From Mesorhizobium sp. B2-3-12 (GTDB lineage Bacteria > Pseudomonadota > Alphaproteobacteria > Rhizobiales > Rhizobiaceae): 64,000 nucleotides of DNA. The notes under the pieces are model-generated. The model saw only the letters and a list, made by a program, of their open reading frames with translations. It did not search any database and was not told the origin of the DNA. The position numbers and the translations under genes are program-made. The stretch is from NCBI RefSeq assembly GCF_006442205.1, contig NZ_VFVR01000006.1, positions 62,001 through 126,000 of the forward strand. Reading direction: 5' to 3'. Shown here in pieces: positions 47,380-58,868 of this stretch (position 1 is its first letter; each line of letters opens with the position of its first letter).

Positions 47380-48501
47380 GTGGCTGACCAGACTTCGACC
47401 GCGACCCGGTGGCCGGCAGACGCCGCCCCCTATGATCTGATCCCGCCAGGCCGCCGGCGTTTGGGCTGGGCGCTGATGGCGCTTGCCACGCTCGGCCTGT
47501 TGGCAACGATCGCGCTGCAGATCCTCTACAAGACCGAGGTCGACACGATCGGCTTCGAGACGTGGCGGCCCGTGGTCTATGCCTATGTGCTGTGGGGCGT
47601 GGCGATCGGCATCGGCCAGGTCCTGACCCGCGGCGAGGACGGCCAGCGCGCGCTGTTCCTGCTGCCCGCCCTCTTGTTCACCATCGCCATGGTGATCTTC
47701 CCGACGCTGTTCGGCTTCTACATCGCGCTCACCGACTGGAACCTCTCCTCCTTCAGCGGGCGCAGGTTCAACGGGCTCGACAATTTCTGGCAGATGCTCG
47801 CCGACCCCTACTACCGCAACGCGCTGTTCAACATGGTGCTCTACGTGCTGGCGGTGCTGGTCGAATATGTCATCGCCTTTGGCCTGGCGCTGCTGCTCAA
47901 CGCGCAGATCCGCGCCCGCAAATTCTTCAGGGTGGTGTTCCTGATGCCGCTGATGCTGTCGCCGGTCGCGGTGTCGTGGATGATCGGCAAATCGCTGATG
48001 GAATACCGCTTTGGGCCGGCGGCGACGCTGGCGCGGCATATCGGCTGGGAAGACCCGGCCTTCTTCTCGAACCCGATCACCGCCCGTATCTCGATCATGC
48101 TGCTGGACGCATGGACCTTCATTCCGTTCATGATGATCATGCTGCTGGCCGGGCTGCAGGCGATGTCGCGCGAGGTGCTGGAGGCGGCGCGTGTCGATGG
48201 CGCGACGGCCTGGCAGACCTTCTGGCAGGTCACGTTCCCGCTGATGCTGCCGGTGTCGGTGACGGCGGTGATCCTGCGCATCATCTTCAAGCTGAAGCTT
48301 GCCGACATCATCATCACGGTCACCTCGGGCGGTCCGGGCGGCGCCACCGATTCGGTGTCGAGCTTCATCTACCGCGAATACCGCGACCGTTCGAATGTCG
48401 GCTACGGCACCATGCTGGCGATGGCCTATCTCGTCATCATCGTGGTGTTCGTGACCTGGCTGTTGAAGTTCGCCAGCCGTTTCGTGCGCAATGTGAATTA
48501 G
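47380..48501 (+). CDS. CUT1-type sugar ABC transporter permease, MalF-like
   Basis: The 373-residue protein has about eight hydrophobic helices, with an extra N-terminal pair before the conserved permease core. The EAA loop that contacts the ATPase reads EAARVDGATAWQTFWQVTFPL near residue 268. The start is a GTG (47380) just after a weak ribosome-binding site (GCGAG). It pairs with the next gene as the membrane half of the transporter. The permease genes are separated by only 6 bp. Confidence 0.94.
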   Translation: MADQTSTATRWPADAAPYDLIPPGRRRLGWALMALATLGLLATIALQILYKTEVDTIGFETWRPVVYAYVLWGVAIGIGQVLTRGEDGQRALFLLPALLFTIAMVIFPTLFGFYIALTDWNLSSFSGRRFNGLDNFWQMLADPYYRNALFNMVLYVLAVLVEYVIAFGLALLLNAQIRARKFFRVVFLMPLMLSPVAVSWMIGKSLMEYRFGPAATLARHIGWEDPAFFSNPITARISIMLLDAWTFIPFMMIMLLAGLQAMSREVLEAARVDGATAWQTFWQVTFPLMLPVSVTAVILRIIFKLKLADIIITVTSGGPGGATDSVSSFIYREYRDRSNVGYGTMLAMAYLVIIVVFVTWLLKFASRFVRNVN

Positions 48502-48507
48502 GTTGAG

Positions 48508-49425
48508 ATGAGCGTCCAGACCACCGACTACGTCGCATCCGAGATCCGCTCGCCGGCGAGCTTCGTCGCCAGCCGCGTCTTCATCTATGGCGCGCTTGCC
48601 TTCTGGGCCTTCATCTGCCTGTTTCCGATCTACTGGACCATCACCACGTCGTTCAAGACGGCGGTGGACGTCACCCAGGGCCACTTGATCCCGTTCGTCG
48701 ACTTCCAGCCGGATTGGAAAGGCTGGCGATCGCTTGGCTTGTCGCCGGACTCGATCTTCCAGACCTCGACGGTGCGCGACGAGTTCCTCAAGCGCTTCAT
48801 GAACTCGGTCATCACCTCGGTTGGGGCGTCGAGCCTAGCGATCGTCATCGGCAGCCTCGCCGCCTATGGCCTGACCCGCTATCGCTACCATTTCGCCTGG
48901 TTCAAGAACGAGGACATCTCGTTCTTCTTCCTGTCGCAGCTGATTCTGCCGCCGGTAGTGCTGGCCCTGCCCTTCCTGGTGCTCTACCGCGAAGTCGGCC
49001 TGCTCGATACGCGCGTCGGGCTGATCCTGCTCTACACGCTGATGGTGCTGCCGATCGTCATCTGGATCATGCGCGACCAGTTCAATTCCATCCCCGTCGA
49101 ACTCGAGGAAGCAGCCCTTGTCGACGGCCTGTCGATCTGGGGCGCCTTTTTCCGCATCGTCATGCCGATCGCCCTGCCAGGCATGGTCGCGGCCTTCATC
49201 CTGGCGATGGTGCTGTGCTGGAACGAGTATTTCTTCGCCGCCCTTTTGACCTCGACCGACGCCAAGACAATTCCCGTCATGGTGGCCAGCCAGACCGGCT
49301 CGCAAGGCATCAACTGGTGGTCGATGGCAGCGCTTGCCACGGCCGCGATTGCGCCGCTGGCCGTCATCGGGATTGCACTGGAGCGCTATCTCATCATGGG
49401 CATGACTGCGGGTGCGGTGAAGTAG
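48508..49425 (+). CDS. CUT1-type sugar ABC transporter permease, MalG-like
   Basis: The 305-residue protein has six predicted helices and the EAA loop EEAALVDGLSIWGAFFRIVMP near residue 197, typical of the second CUT1 permease. A MalG-like C-terminus (ALERYLIMGMTAGAVK) ends the gene. It completes the transporter with the preceding permease, the binding protein and the divergent ATPase. The following 440 bp hold no clear gene. Confidence 0.94.
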   Translation: MSVQTTDYVASEIRSPASFVASRVFIYGALAFWAFICLFPIYWTITTSFKTAVDVTQGHLIPFVDFQPDWKGWRSLGLSPDSIFQTSTVRDEFLKRFMNSVITSVGASSLAIVIGSLAAYGLTRYRYHFAWFKNEDISFFFLSQLILPPVVLALPFLVLYREVGLLDTRVGLILLYTLMVLPIVIWIMRDQFNSIPVELEEAALVDGLSIWGAFFRIVMPIALPGMVAAFILAMVLCWNEYFFAALLTSTDAKTIPVMVASQTGSQGINWWSMAALATAAIAPLAVIGIALERYLIMGMTAGAVK

Positions 49426-49865
49426 CCATGGCGGGCTCAGATTGGTTCGCACGCGACATCCGTGTCGGTTGTGTCGGCCGCGACCGCTACGGCAAGGGCG
49501 CCATGCAGATAGCGTAGCACGGGACGCGCCGTCATTGCCGGCTTTGTGCTGGCAATGCTTTGCGGCGGCCTGCTCATGGCCCTGGTGGGTTTTCCGCCAA
49601 CCACCTTGCACTCGGAATAGCCCTCTAGGTCATCTGGGAATAACCGGCGCCGTTACCTTCATCTGGGCCGTGGCCATCCGCAAAGCCAGTTCGACGACAT
49701 GCTGCCCTGCGTCTATTCGGAGGTGGCTTTGGTGTCACGCATCGGAGTGATCCGGGAATCCAAAGGTAAAGAGCGAGTATCGTCGACTTTGAAGCCATGA
49801 TTGGGGATACTCAAACCCGTGCCATTCAGTATCGAGCTGTCACGCCTTACTTAGGGATCCTCCAC
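49426..49865. other. Gene-poor, decayed-looking stretch
   Basis: No intact gene is visible between the MalG-like permease gene and the flavoprotein gene. A short reading frame 49428-49517 (29 residues, including RVGCVGRDRYGKG) starts 3 bp after the permease stop and could be the stub of a nucleotide-binding oxidoreductase gene. Another frame ending at 49620 gives a short hydrophobic run (AVIAGFVLAMLCGGLLMALVG) that looks like part of a membrane protein. Both are too short to call. The region reads as a remnant of lost genes. Confidence 0.5.
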
Positions 49866-50456
49866 ATGGACAAAGCGACAACCATCATTGGAATAGATTG
49901 CAGCCCACGCGCGTCCAGTAATTCAGGGCGCATGCTCGGCGAGGTTCTTCGCTCACTCGAGAGAGATTGGCGGGTGAAGGTCGTGGAACAGGTGCGTCTG
50001 GCCGATGAGCGTATCGACTGCCTCGGGTGCGAGCAGTGTTATCGAACGCTCGGATACCACGGCGACGGGATCGATCGTGTTCTGTCACTCATGAAAGAGT
50101 CGGACGTGATCCTGATGGCCACTCCCACCTGCTTCGGAATGCCGCCGGCCCTGGGCGTCGTCTTGCTCGACAGATTGGATCCCCTGTGGCGCGACGGACA
50201 ACAGCTCAAAGGAAAACTCGGAGCGGTCATCGTCAACGGCGCCACCGATCCCGCGGACGATCCGAGTGTGCACCAATGCGCGGACAACATGATCAAGTTT
50301 TTCGAACAGCACGAGATGCCCTGCGTCCAGCCGGTCCATCTGGGGGGAACGCTCGCGTATCCCGAGCAACGGTTTCCAGACCCGCTCCCTGCCGAGACGA
50401 CAGGCGTTCTCGAGCAATTGGCTGACGAGATCCGGCAGTGGGTCGGGAGCAGGTGA
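49866..50456 (+). CDS. NADPH-dependent FMN reductase-like flavoprotein
   Basis: The 196-residue protein has a flavodoxin-like fold: IIGIDCSPRASSNSGRML is the FMN phosphate loop, CLGCEQCYRTLGYHGDGID is a cysteine-rich segment of the iron-sulfur flavoprotein/NADPH FMN reductase group, and VILMATPTCFGMPPALGVVLLDRLDPLW is the central flavin-binding strand and helix. It may bind flavin and perhaps a cluster. The ATG at 49866 follows a purine-rich AGGGATC. Codon and base use look less GC-rich than the neighbours, hinting at acquisition. Function is otherwise unknown. Confidence 0.82.
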   Translation: MDKATTIIGIDCSPRASSNSGRMLGEVLRSLERDWRVKVVEQVRLADERIDCLGCEQCYRTLGYHGDGIDRVLSLMKESDVILMATPTCFGMPPALGVVLLDRLDPLWRDGQQLKGKLGAVIVNGATDPADDPSVHQCADNMIKFFEQHEMPCVQPVHLGGTLAYPEQRFPDPLPAETTGVLEQLADEIRQWVGSR

Positions 50457-50555
50457 TCCCGGGCACATCTCTTCCCACTTAAGGCCGTGGCTGAGAACAG
50501 CGGTTACCCAAAAGCGATCCTGACAAATCCATCGCCGACTACCGGGCGGAGCGGC

Positions 50556-51314
50556 TTAAAAGCCGGGGTTAGACCTTAGGATTTCCCGCAGGTGATCCAT
50601 GATCATGGCGACACCCTTATTGCCCAAACTCGCCGATGCATCCTTGGCACCGGCCGTATACCAGCCAGTGTTGTCAGCGAAATGCGTTGGATCGACTGCT
50701 TCCGGGCATAGCGCCAGCATCAGCGATGTCTCGCCAATGCCGGCGTGGTCGAACGGGTACCTGCCGTTCATCGTCGCCGGCATCAGCGGATGCACCTGCA
50801 CCCAGTTGAAGAAATTTTCGCCTGCCGCATGTCCGGCATAGTAGTCGGCCATGGTCTGGGAACCCCACCAGCCCTCGCCGCGCTGCTCCTCGAGGAAACG
50901 GAAGATCGCCTGACGGCCGGCGGTCTTGAAGGCGAGATCGGTCGGCATGCCGGCGGCGAAATTCTCGGTCTGGTGATGGATGATGGCGTGGATGTTGCGA
51001 AAGCCGATGCGCAGCAGGCCGTAGAACAGCGCCTCGCCGAACGGCGCCAGCTGATTGCCGCCGACCTGAACGGAGCCGCTGCCTTCGGGTGGCGCCACCG
51101 CATAGCTCGCCGCGCCATAGTAGAAGGGCGGCAGGATGACGATGTCGCTCTCCTTCTCGAACAGTTCCAGCGTCTTGATGACGGCCAGCGTGTCCATGCC
51201 GACGGCCATGTGCTCGCCATGGTATTCCAGCACGCCGAGCGGCAGGACGACCGGCCAATGCTCGGCGATCGCCTTGCGGATCTGGTGCGGCAGCATCAGT
51301 TCATAGCGCATCAT
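50556..51314 (-). CDS. Creatininase family amidohydrolase
   Basis: The 252-residue protein fits the creatininase fold. The N-terminal metal site reads LPLGVLEYHGEHMAVGMDTL (Glu30, His35, Asp41 region), and the conserved DHAGIGETSLMLALCPEAVD lies near residue 190. The usual NGHGGN motif is replaced by HAIIHHQTENF, so activity on creatinine is doubtful; relatives act on other cyclic amides. It directly abuts the SIS gene (stop codon TAG followed by ATG), so both are one unit. Its true substrate is unknown. Confidence 0.83.
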   Translation of the reverse strand: MMRYELMLPHQIRKAIAEHWPVVLPLGVLEYHGEHMAVGMDTLAVIKTLELFEKESDIVILPPFYYGAASYAVAPPEGSGSVQVGGNQLAPFGEALFYGLLRIGFRNIHAIIHHQTENFAAGMPTDLAFKTAGRQAIFRFLEEQRGEGWWGSQTMADYYAGHAAGENFFNWVQVHPLMPATMNGRYPFDHAGIGETSLMLALCPEAVDPTHFADNTGWYTAGAKDASASLGNKGVAMIMDHLREILRSNPGF

Positions 51315-51881
51315 CTATTCCATGTTGGTGTGGCGGGCGCGCATGGCTTCCGGCGACGCCGCGGTTATGTCCCTGAGTTTCAGCACCATGATCTCGAACA
51401 GCAGGAACAACGCTCCCTCGAACACCGAGCCCATCGGCAGCACCGACGTTTTTCGCGGCCCCTGGTCGTCGGCCATGGTCTGCGCCGGGACCAGCAACGT
51501 CAGATCAGCCAGGCTTGCGGCGCTGCCGCCTGGCTGGGCGGTCAGGAGCAGGACGGTTGCGCCCGCCTCACGCGCGATGCGCATCAAGGTGAGCACGGTC
51601 GAGGTTTCGCCGGGTCCGGAGCTGACAAGGAAGACATCGCCCTGCCCCACGGGCGGGGTGGTCATGTCGCCGACGACCGAAACCGGCAGGCCCAGATGAT
51701 AGAGCCGCATGGCGAAGCCCTTCACCTGCAAGGCCTCGCGGCCGCAGCCATAGGCGACGATCTGCCTGGCTCCCACCAGCATCCCGCAGGCGGCGTCGAT
51801 CCGGTCGCCGTCGACACGCGCCAACACCGCGCCAAGCTCGTCGAGAGCGGTCGTGAACATCCGTGAACTGGAGTCGCTCAC
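51315..51881 (-). CDS. SIS-domain sugar-phosphate isomerase-like protein
   Basis: The 188-residue protein has one SIS fold: a lead helix (FTTALDELGAVLARVD), then QIVAYGCGREALQVKGFAMRLYHLG and VFLVSSGPGETSTVLTLMRIAREAGATVLLLTA with the phosphosugar-binding SSGPGET loop. Overall it resembles 6-phospho-3-hexuloisomerase (HxlB) and other small sugar isomerases. The start is uncertain: I take GTG 51881 with a weak upstream GCGAGG; a TTG at 51923 is in frame. It is followed at once by the creatininase-family gene, so it likely belongs to the same unidentified sugar pathway. Confidence 0.8.
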   Translation of the reverse strand: MSDSSSRMFTTALDELGAVLARVDGDRIDAACGMLVGARQIVAYGCGREALQVKGFAMRLYHLGLPVSVVGDMTTPPVGQGDVFLVSSGPGETSTVLTLMRIAREAGATVLLLTAQPGGSAASLADLTLLVPAQTMADDQGPRKTSVLPMGSVFEGALFLLFEIMVLKLRDITAASPEAMRARHTNME

Positions 51882-52071
51882 CGCAGCCTCGCCCGCGAGC
51901 CGGCAATCGAAGATGATTGGCAATTCCCGATCACGCTTTCCCCCGGAACAGCTTGATTTCGTTCATGCTAGCAACCGCGAAAAAGCGTGTCCAACGCTCG
52001 GCGGTGCTTTTGCCAAGCCACGGGCATGATAGTGTCATGTCAGACAAATCAGCAAGGCAGACGGGCACGAC

Positions 52072-53094
52072 ATGAAGACACGGCACTTCGACCGCATCGG
52101 CAATGGCGGCATCACTTTCACGGAGCTGGGTTTCGGCACGGCGCCGCTCGGCAATCTTTACCGCGCCGTCTCCGACGAGGACGCCAATGCGACGCTGGAG
52201 ACCGCCTGGGCGACCGGCTGCCGCTACTACGACACGGCACCACTCTATGGGCTCGGCCTGTCGGAAACGCGCCTCAACCCGTTCCTGCGCGGCAAGAAGC
52301 GCGACGATTACGTGCTGTCGAGCAAGGTCGGCCGCATCATGCGCGCCTGCCCCCCGGAAGAGCGCACCGGCATCGGCAAGTTCTTCGACACGCCGTCGCG
52401 CAAGGAAGTCTACGACTACAGCTATGACGGCGTCATGCGCTCATTCGAGGCCTCGCTCGAGCGGCTCGGCGTCGATCGCATCGACATCCTGTTCGTGCAC
52501 GATGTCGACATCTTCACCCATGGCAGCAAGGAGGCGTCCGACCAGCGCATCGAGGAGTTCATGCGCTCGGGCTATTATGGCCTGCTCGCCTTGCGCGACC
52601 AGGGCGTCATCAAGGCGTTCGGCGGCGGCATCAATGAATGGCAGGTCGCCCAGACGCTGGCCGAGCGAGGCGATTTCGACCTGTTCCTGCTTGCGGGGCG
52701 CTACACGCTGCTGGAACAGGAGGCGCTGACATCCTTCCTGCCGCTCTGCCAGAGGCGCGGCATCGGCATCGTTCTGGGCGGGCCCTACAATTCCGGCATC
52801 CTGGCGACGGGACCGAAGCCTGGCGCCTACTACAATTATTCCGAAGCGCCCAAGGATATTCTCGACCGGGTCGCAGGCATCGAGAGCGTCTGCAACCGCC
52901 ATGGGGTCAGGCTGATCGAGGCGGCGTTGCAATTCCCGCTGCTGCATCCCTCGGTTGTTTCAGTGATCCCCGGCGGCCAGCGGCCTGAAGAAGTCGAAAG
53001 CAACCGGTCGCTGCTCGACGCGAAACTGCCGGCGGCACTTTGGGCCGATCTCAAAAAGGAAGGCCTAATGCGCGCCGAGGCGCCGACGGCATGA
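52072..53094 (+). CDS. Aldo/keto reductase, D-threo-aldose 1-dehydrogenase-like
   Basis: The 340-residue AKR protein has the catalytic tetrad: D54 and Y59 in DTAPLYG, K85 in SSKVGR and H143 in FVHDVD. The LLAGRYTLLEQEALTSFLPLC stretch and the RRGIGIVLGGPYNSG block match the sub-group that includes D-threo-aldose (L-fucose) dehydrogenase and pyridoxal dehydrogenase. It would oxidise an aldose to its lactone with NAD(P)+. Together with the FucU-like mutarotase and sugar transporter nearby, L-fucose or a related sugar is a fair guess for the pathway, but not shown. It diverges from the SIS gene. Confidence 0.88.
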   Translation: MKTRHFDRIGNGGITFTELGFGTAPLGNLYRAVSDEDANATLETAWATGCRYYDTAPLYGLGLSETRLNPFLRGKKRDDYVLSSKVGRIMRACPPEERTGIGKFFDTPSRKEVYDYSYDGVMRSFEASLERLGVDRIDILFVHDVDIFTHGSKEASDQRIEEFMRSGYYGLLALRDQGVIKAFGGGINEWQVAQTLAERGDFDLFLLAGRYTLLEQEALTSFLPLCQRRGIGIVLGGPYNSGILATGPKPGAYYNYSEAPKDILDRVAGIESVCNRHGVRLIEAALQFPLLHPSVVSVIPGGQRPEEVESNRSLLDAKLPAALWADLKKEGLMRAEAPTA

Positions 53095-53125
53095 CCGGCG
53101 ACCGGGGGATCGTCTGGACAAAAGA

Positions 53126-53147
53126 AAAGCCGGGCGTGCCCGGCTTT
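53126..53147. terminator. Bidirectional terminator between the aldo/keto reductase gene and hupB
   Basis: AAAGCCGGGC (53126-53135) pairs with GCCCGGCTTT (53138-53147). T-rich tails lie on both sides (TTTCCTGGTCTTTT on plus, CTTTT on minus), serving both convergent genes. Confidence 0.75.
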
Positions 53148-53176
53148 CCTGGTCTTTTGAAAATGAAAAAACGCGC

Positions 53177-53449
53177 TTAGTTGACGGCGTCCTTGAGGCC
53201 CTTGCCGGCCGAGAATTTCGGCACGGTGCGTGCCGGGATCTTCACTTCAGCGCCGGTCTGGGGGTTGCGGCCGGTCGAGGCCGCACGCTTTGACACGGTG
53301 AAATTGCCAAAGCCGACAAGCCGGACATCGCCGCCCTTCTTCAGTTCGCCGGAGATGACAGAAAACACTGCATCGACCGCCGACTGCGCGTCACCCTTCG
53401 AAATGCTCGCGGCGTCGGCGACAGCGGACACCAGTTCGTTCTTGTTCAT
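53177..53449 (-). CDS. hupB: HU family DNA-binding protein
   Basis: HU bends and compacts DNA as a dimer. The 90-residue product starts MNKNELVSAVADAASISKGDAQ and has the beta-arm segment VGFGNFTVSKRAASTGRNPQTG followed by the KIPARTVPKFSAGKGLK DNA-binding tail. The ATG at 53449 has AAGGGAATTTTT before it; the upstream extension is not needed. The gene lies after lon in the classical clpP-clpX-lon-hupB order, but with its own promoter. Confidence 0.96.
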   Translation of the reverse strand: MNKNELVSAVADAASISKGDAQSAVDAVFSVISGELKKGGDVRLVGFGNFTVSKRAASTGRNPQTGAEVKIPARTVPKFSAGKGLKDAVN

Positions 53450-53504
53450 AAAAATTCCCTTCCATGAGAACACCGGAACTCACGACTCATCCGGCAGGAA
53501 ACGG

Positions 53505-53533
53505 ACTTTAGAAAGAAGCGTTCCCGCAACCAA
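53505..53533 (-). promoter_or_regulatory. Candidate hupB promoter
   Basis: On the minus strand CTTGGTT (TTGGTT at 53528-53533) and TAAAGT (53505-53510) are 17 bp apart. Transcription would start near 53498, with a leader of about 49 nt. Confidence 0.5.
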
Positions 53534-53554
53534 GTCGAAAAGGCAGGAAAAAAG

Positions 53555-53616
53555 CGGAAAAAGCCCGGAATTCCGGGGTTTTTCACATGAAAAAGCCGGG
53601 CGCGAGGCCCGGCTTT
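53555..53616 (-). terminator. Tandem terminators after lon
   Basis: Two hairpins follow the lon stop. The first is AAAGCCGGG / CCCGGCTTT (53592-53600 with 53608-53616), then TTTTT on the minus strand. The second is CCCGGAATTCCGGG near 53565-53578 followed by CTTTTT. The pair should isolate lon from hupB. Confidence 0.8.
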
Positions 53617-53645
53617 CTGTTTGTGCGCTGCAACTTTAGTAAAAA

Positions 53646-56057
<2,412 letters not shown>

Positions 56058-56276
56058 TGTCCAACCTTTCATGTCGCGGCCACCATCAGGCCAACCGCGA
56101 TTCTCATATTAACGACCGGGGATCGTTCCGCCTACCACCGTTTGTGACGGGAGTTTTACAGCACGAAATCGGGCACCTCGGCCTTCTCGTGTTAGGTGGA
56201 TGCAGGCGGGCCAAAGATCAAGAGTTAACATGGTCCGCAATCCACTCCATCACGAGCTATGCCGGTTCCTCACAGC

Positions 56277-56301
56277 AAAACGGCGCCGCGAGGGCGCCGT
56301 T
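56277..56301 (-). terminator. Rho-independent terminator of clpX
   Basis: AACGGCGCC (56279-56287) pairs with GGCGCCGTT (56293-56301) across a 5-nt loop, 29 bp after the clpX stop, followed on the minus strand by TTTTGCTG. It separates clpX from lon. Confidence 0.75.
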
Positions 56302-56329
56302 CCACAAAAATATAGGGCCAAGTGTCATC

Positions 56330-57604
56330 TCAGGCGCTGACATTGCCCTTCTTTTCCTTCTGTTCGGAATAGATGTAGAGCGGCCGGGCGCTGCCGGTCA
56401 CTACTTCTTCCGAAATCACCACCTCGCGCACGCCTTCAAGCGCGGGCAGTTCGAACATCGTGTCGAGCAGGATCGCTTCCATGATCGAACGCAGGCCGCG
56501 CGCGCCAGTCTTGCGCTCGATGGCGCGCTTGGCGATCGCCGACAGCGCGTTCTCGTGGAAGGTCAGGTCGACATTCTCCATCTCGAACAGGCGCTGATAT
56601 TGCTTGACCAGCGCGTTCTTCGGCTCGGTCAGGATCTGGATCAGTGCCGGCTCGTCGAGATCCTCGAGCGTCGCCAGGACCGGCAGACGACCGACGAACT
56701 CGGGAATCAGGCCGAATTTCAACAGATCCTCGGGCTCGACCAGGCGGAAAACGTCACCCGTGCGGCGATCCTCCGGCGACGCGACGATGGCGCCAAAACC
56801 GATCGAGGTCTTCCTGCCGCGATCCGAGATGATCTTGTCCAGTCCGGCGAAAGCGCCGCCGCAGATGAACAGGATGTTGGCGGTATCGACCTGCAGGAAC
56901 TCCTGCTGCGGGTGCTTGCGGCCGCCCTGCGGCGGCACGGAGGCAACGGTGCCTTCCATGATCTTCAACAGCGCCTGCTGCACGCCCTCGCCCGACACGT
57001 CGCGGGTGATGGACGGATTGTCGGACTTGCGCGAAATCTTGTCGATCTCGTCGATGTAGACGATGCCGCGCTGGGCGCGCTCGACATTGTAGTCGGCCGA
57101 CTGCAGGAGCTTCAGGATAATGTTCTCGACGTCCTCGCCGACATAACCGGCTTCGGTCAGGGTCGTGGCATCGGCCATGGTGAAGGGCACGTCGATGATG
57201 CGGGCCAGAGTCTGCGCCAGCAGCGTCTTGCCGCAGCCGGTCGGGCCGATCAGCAGGATGTTGGACTTGGCCAACTCGACATCGTTGTTCTTGCCGGCAT
57301 GCGCCAGGCGCTTGTAGTGGTTGTGGACGGCCACCGACAGCACGCGCTTGGCGTAGGGCTGGCCTATGACATAGTCGTCGAGAACCTTGAGGATCTCCTG
57401 CGGTGTCGGCACGCCCTCGCGCGACTTCACCATCGAGGTCTTGTTCTCCTCGCGGATGATGTCCATGCAGAGTTCGACGCACTCGTCGCAGATGAAGACC
57501 GTCGGACCGGCGATCAGCTTGCGCACCTCGTGCTGGCTCTTGCCGCAAAACGAGCAATAAAGCGTGTTCTTGGAGTCACCGCTGTTGTTGCCGACCTTGC
57601 TCAT
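56330..57604 (-). CDS. clpX: ATP-dependent Clp protease ATP-binding subunit ClpX
   Basis: ClpX unfolds substrates and feeds them to ClpP; in alphaproteobacteria this drives the cell cycle. The 424-residue protein has the N-terminal C4 zinc domain (C17, C20, C39, C42), Walker A GPTGCGKT at residues 120-127, the pore motif region [10 protein letters not shown] and the sensor elements. The ATG at 57604 gives the usual length; AAAGGAC is correctly spaced for it. It follows clpP by about 300 bp with its own upstream region. Confidence 0.98.
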   Translation of the reverse strand: MSKVGNNSGDSKNTLYCSFCGKSQHEVRKLIAGPTVFICDECVELCMDIIREENKTSMVKSREGVPTPQEILKVLDDYVIGQPYAKRVLSVAVHNHYKRLAHAGKNNDVELAKSNILLIGPTGCGKTLLAQTLARIIDVPFTMADATTLTEAGYVGEDVENIILKLLQSADYNVERAQRGIVYIDEIDKISRKSDNPSITRDVSGEGVQQALLKIMEGTVASVPPQGGRKHPQQEFLQVDTANILFICGGAFAGLDKIISDRGRKTSIGFGAIVASPEDRRTGDVFRLVEPEDLLKFGLIPEFVGRLPVLATLEDLDEPALIQILTEPKNALVKQYQRLFEMENVDLTFHENALSAIAKRAIERKTGARGLRSIMEAILLDTMFELPALEGVREVVISEEVVTGSARPLYIYSEQKEKKGNVSA

Positions 57605-57899
57605 TTTCATGTCCTTTCATGGCCGCCCGCCGATGGTCTGGCTGAAAGGGCGCATACTCTATTTATCGCGGGAATCCGCCGCCGCCAGTATCCCGGCTCC
57701 CGCAACGTATTCCGTACGAAACACAAATCAGAAAACGTGGCAATGATTCGCAGCTTCCCCACGCAAAGCTAAGCCGTCGAAAATCAACATAGCCTTAACG
57801 TAGGCAATCCTGACCCCCGAGGGAACAGCCAATTGTGGCCGAAATGCCGCAAGAGGCGCCAAAAGCGTGTGATGGTGCCATCCAACTGCCAACAAGCCC

Positions 57900-58529
57900 T
57901 TATGCCACGGCCCCTTCGACCGGCTCGCGCGACGAAATGACCTTGTCGATCAGGCCGAAATCCTTGGCCTCGTCGGCGGTCATGAAATGGTCGCGGTCGA
58001 GCGTCTTCTCAATCTCCTCGTAGGTCTTGCCCGTGTGCTTGACGTAGACCTCGTTGAGACGGCGCTTCAGCTTGACGATATCCATGGCGTGGCGCTCGAT
58101 GTCGGACGCCTGGCCCTGGAAGCCGCCGGACGGCTGGTGAACCATGATGCGGGCGTTCGGCGTGGCGAAGCGCATATCCTTGTGGCCGGCGGTCAGAAGC
58201 AGCGAGCCCATCGAGGCCGCCTGACCGATGCACAGCGTCGACACGGCCGGCTTGATGAACTGCATGGTGTCGTAGATGGCCATGCCCGAGGTGACGACGC
58301 CACCCGGCGAATTGATGTAGAGGTTGATTTCCTTCTTCGGATTCTCGGCTTCGAGGAACAGAAGCTGCGCGCAGACCAGCGTCGCCATGCCGTCCTCGAC
58401 CGGACCGGTGATGAAAATGATGCGCTCCTTGAGGAGGCGCGAGAAAATGTCGTAGGCCCGCTCGCCGCGATTGGTCTGTTCGACCACCATCGGAACGAGG
58501 TTCATGTAGGTTTCGACGGGGTTCTTCAT
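57900..58529 (-). CDS. clpP: ATP-dependent Clp protease proteolytic subunit ClpP
   Basis: ClpP is the serine protease barrel of the ClpXP and ClpAP machines. The 209-residue protein has the catalytic triad: S106 in GQAASMGS, H131 in MVHQPSGG and D180 in DRDHFM. The N-terminal stretch [24 protein letters not shown] is the usual ClpP entry. It reads toward clpX, and its promoter (58614-58642) is well placed. A second clpP is common in rhizobia elsewhere, so this may not be the only copy. Confidence 0.97.
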   Translation of the reverse strand: MKNPVETYMNLVPMVVEQTNRGERAYDIFSRLLKERIIFITGPVEDGMATLVCAQLLFLEAENPKKEINLYINSPGGVVTSGMAIYDTMQFIKPAVSTLCIGQAASMGSLLLTAGHKDMRFATPNARIMVHQPSGGFQGQASDIERHAMDIVKLKRRLNEVYVKHTGKTYEEIEKTLDRDHFMTADEAKDFGLIDKVISSREPVEGAVA

Positions 58530-58868
58530 CAGATATCTCTTGTCTCGCGGTGGGAGTCCGGCGCCGGACAGGCTGGCAGCTCGGGCAGAATCGGTTCTGG
58601 ATCGTCAAGATGTAAATAGGATGCCGGCTCATCCTTGTGCAAGGCCGACCCGTCCTAGCCATCTGGGTAAGTCGAATCAAGCTTTACGGCCAGGGATTCG
58701 CGTCGGCCGATGCCTTCGCCTCCCGAAGCGGCATGTCCGGGGACCATTGCGTAGCAATTTCTTAACCGCGTCACTTAACGAAATACGCGGAAACCGCTTT
58801 CCCCCGGGGCAGCTTCTCCTACAATCCAACGTTGAACCGTCATCGCACCGTTCAACACGGGGAGTGCC
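58530..58868. other. Gene-free divergent region between clpP and the secreted repeat protein gene
   Basis: This 339-bp stretch has no gene. The clpP promoter lies at 58614-58642, with about 85 nt of leader; the rest must carry the plus-strand promoter of the secreted protein gene. No other structure was seen. Confidence 0.6.
58614..58642 (-). promoter_or_regulatory. Promoter of clpP
   Basis: On the minus strand CTTGCAC (TTGCAC at 58637-58642) and CTATTT (58614-58619) are exactly 17 bp apart, close to the alphaproteobacterial CTTGAC-N17-CTATAT form. Confidence 0.55.

Noticed and set aside
47257..48684. A 475-codon frame antisense to the MalF-like permease gene
   Set aside because: His/Arg/Asp-rich composition with no domain; the sense strand encodes a clear permease with an EAA loop.
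56058..56278. Heat-shock sigma-32 type promoter for lon
   Set aside because: I looked for CTTG with a CCCAT-like -10 on the minus strand and found no convincing match.
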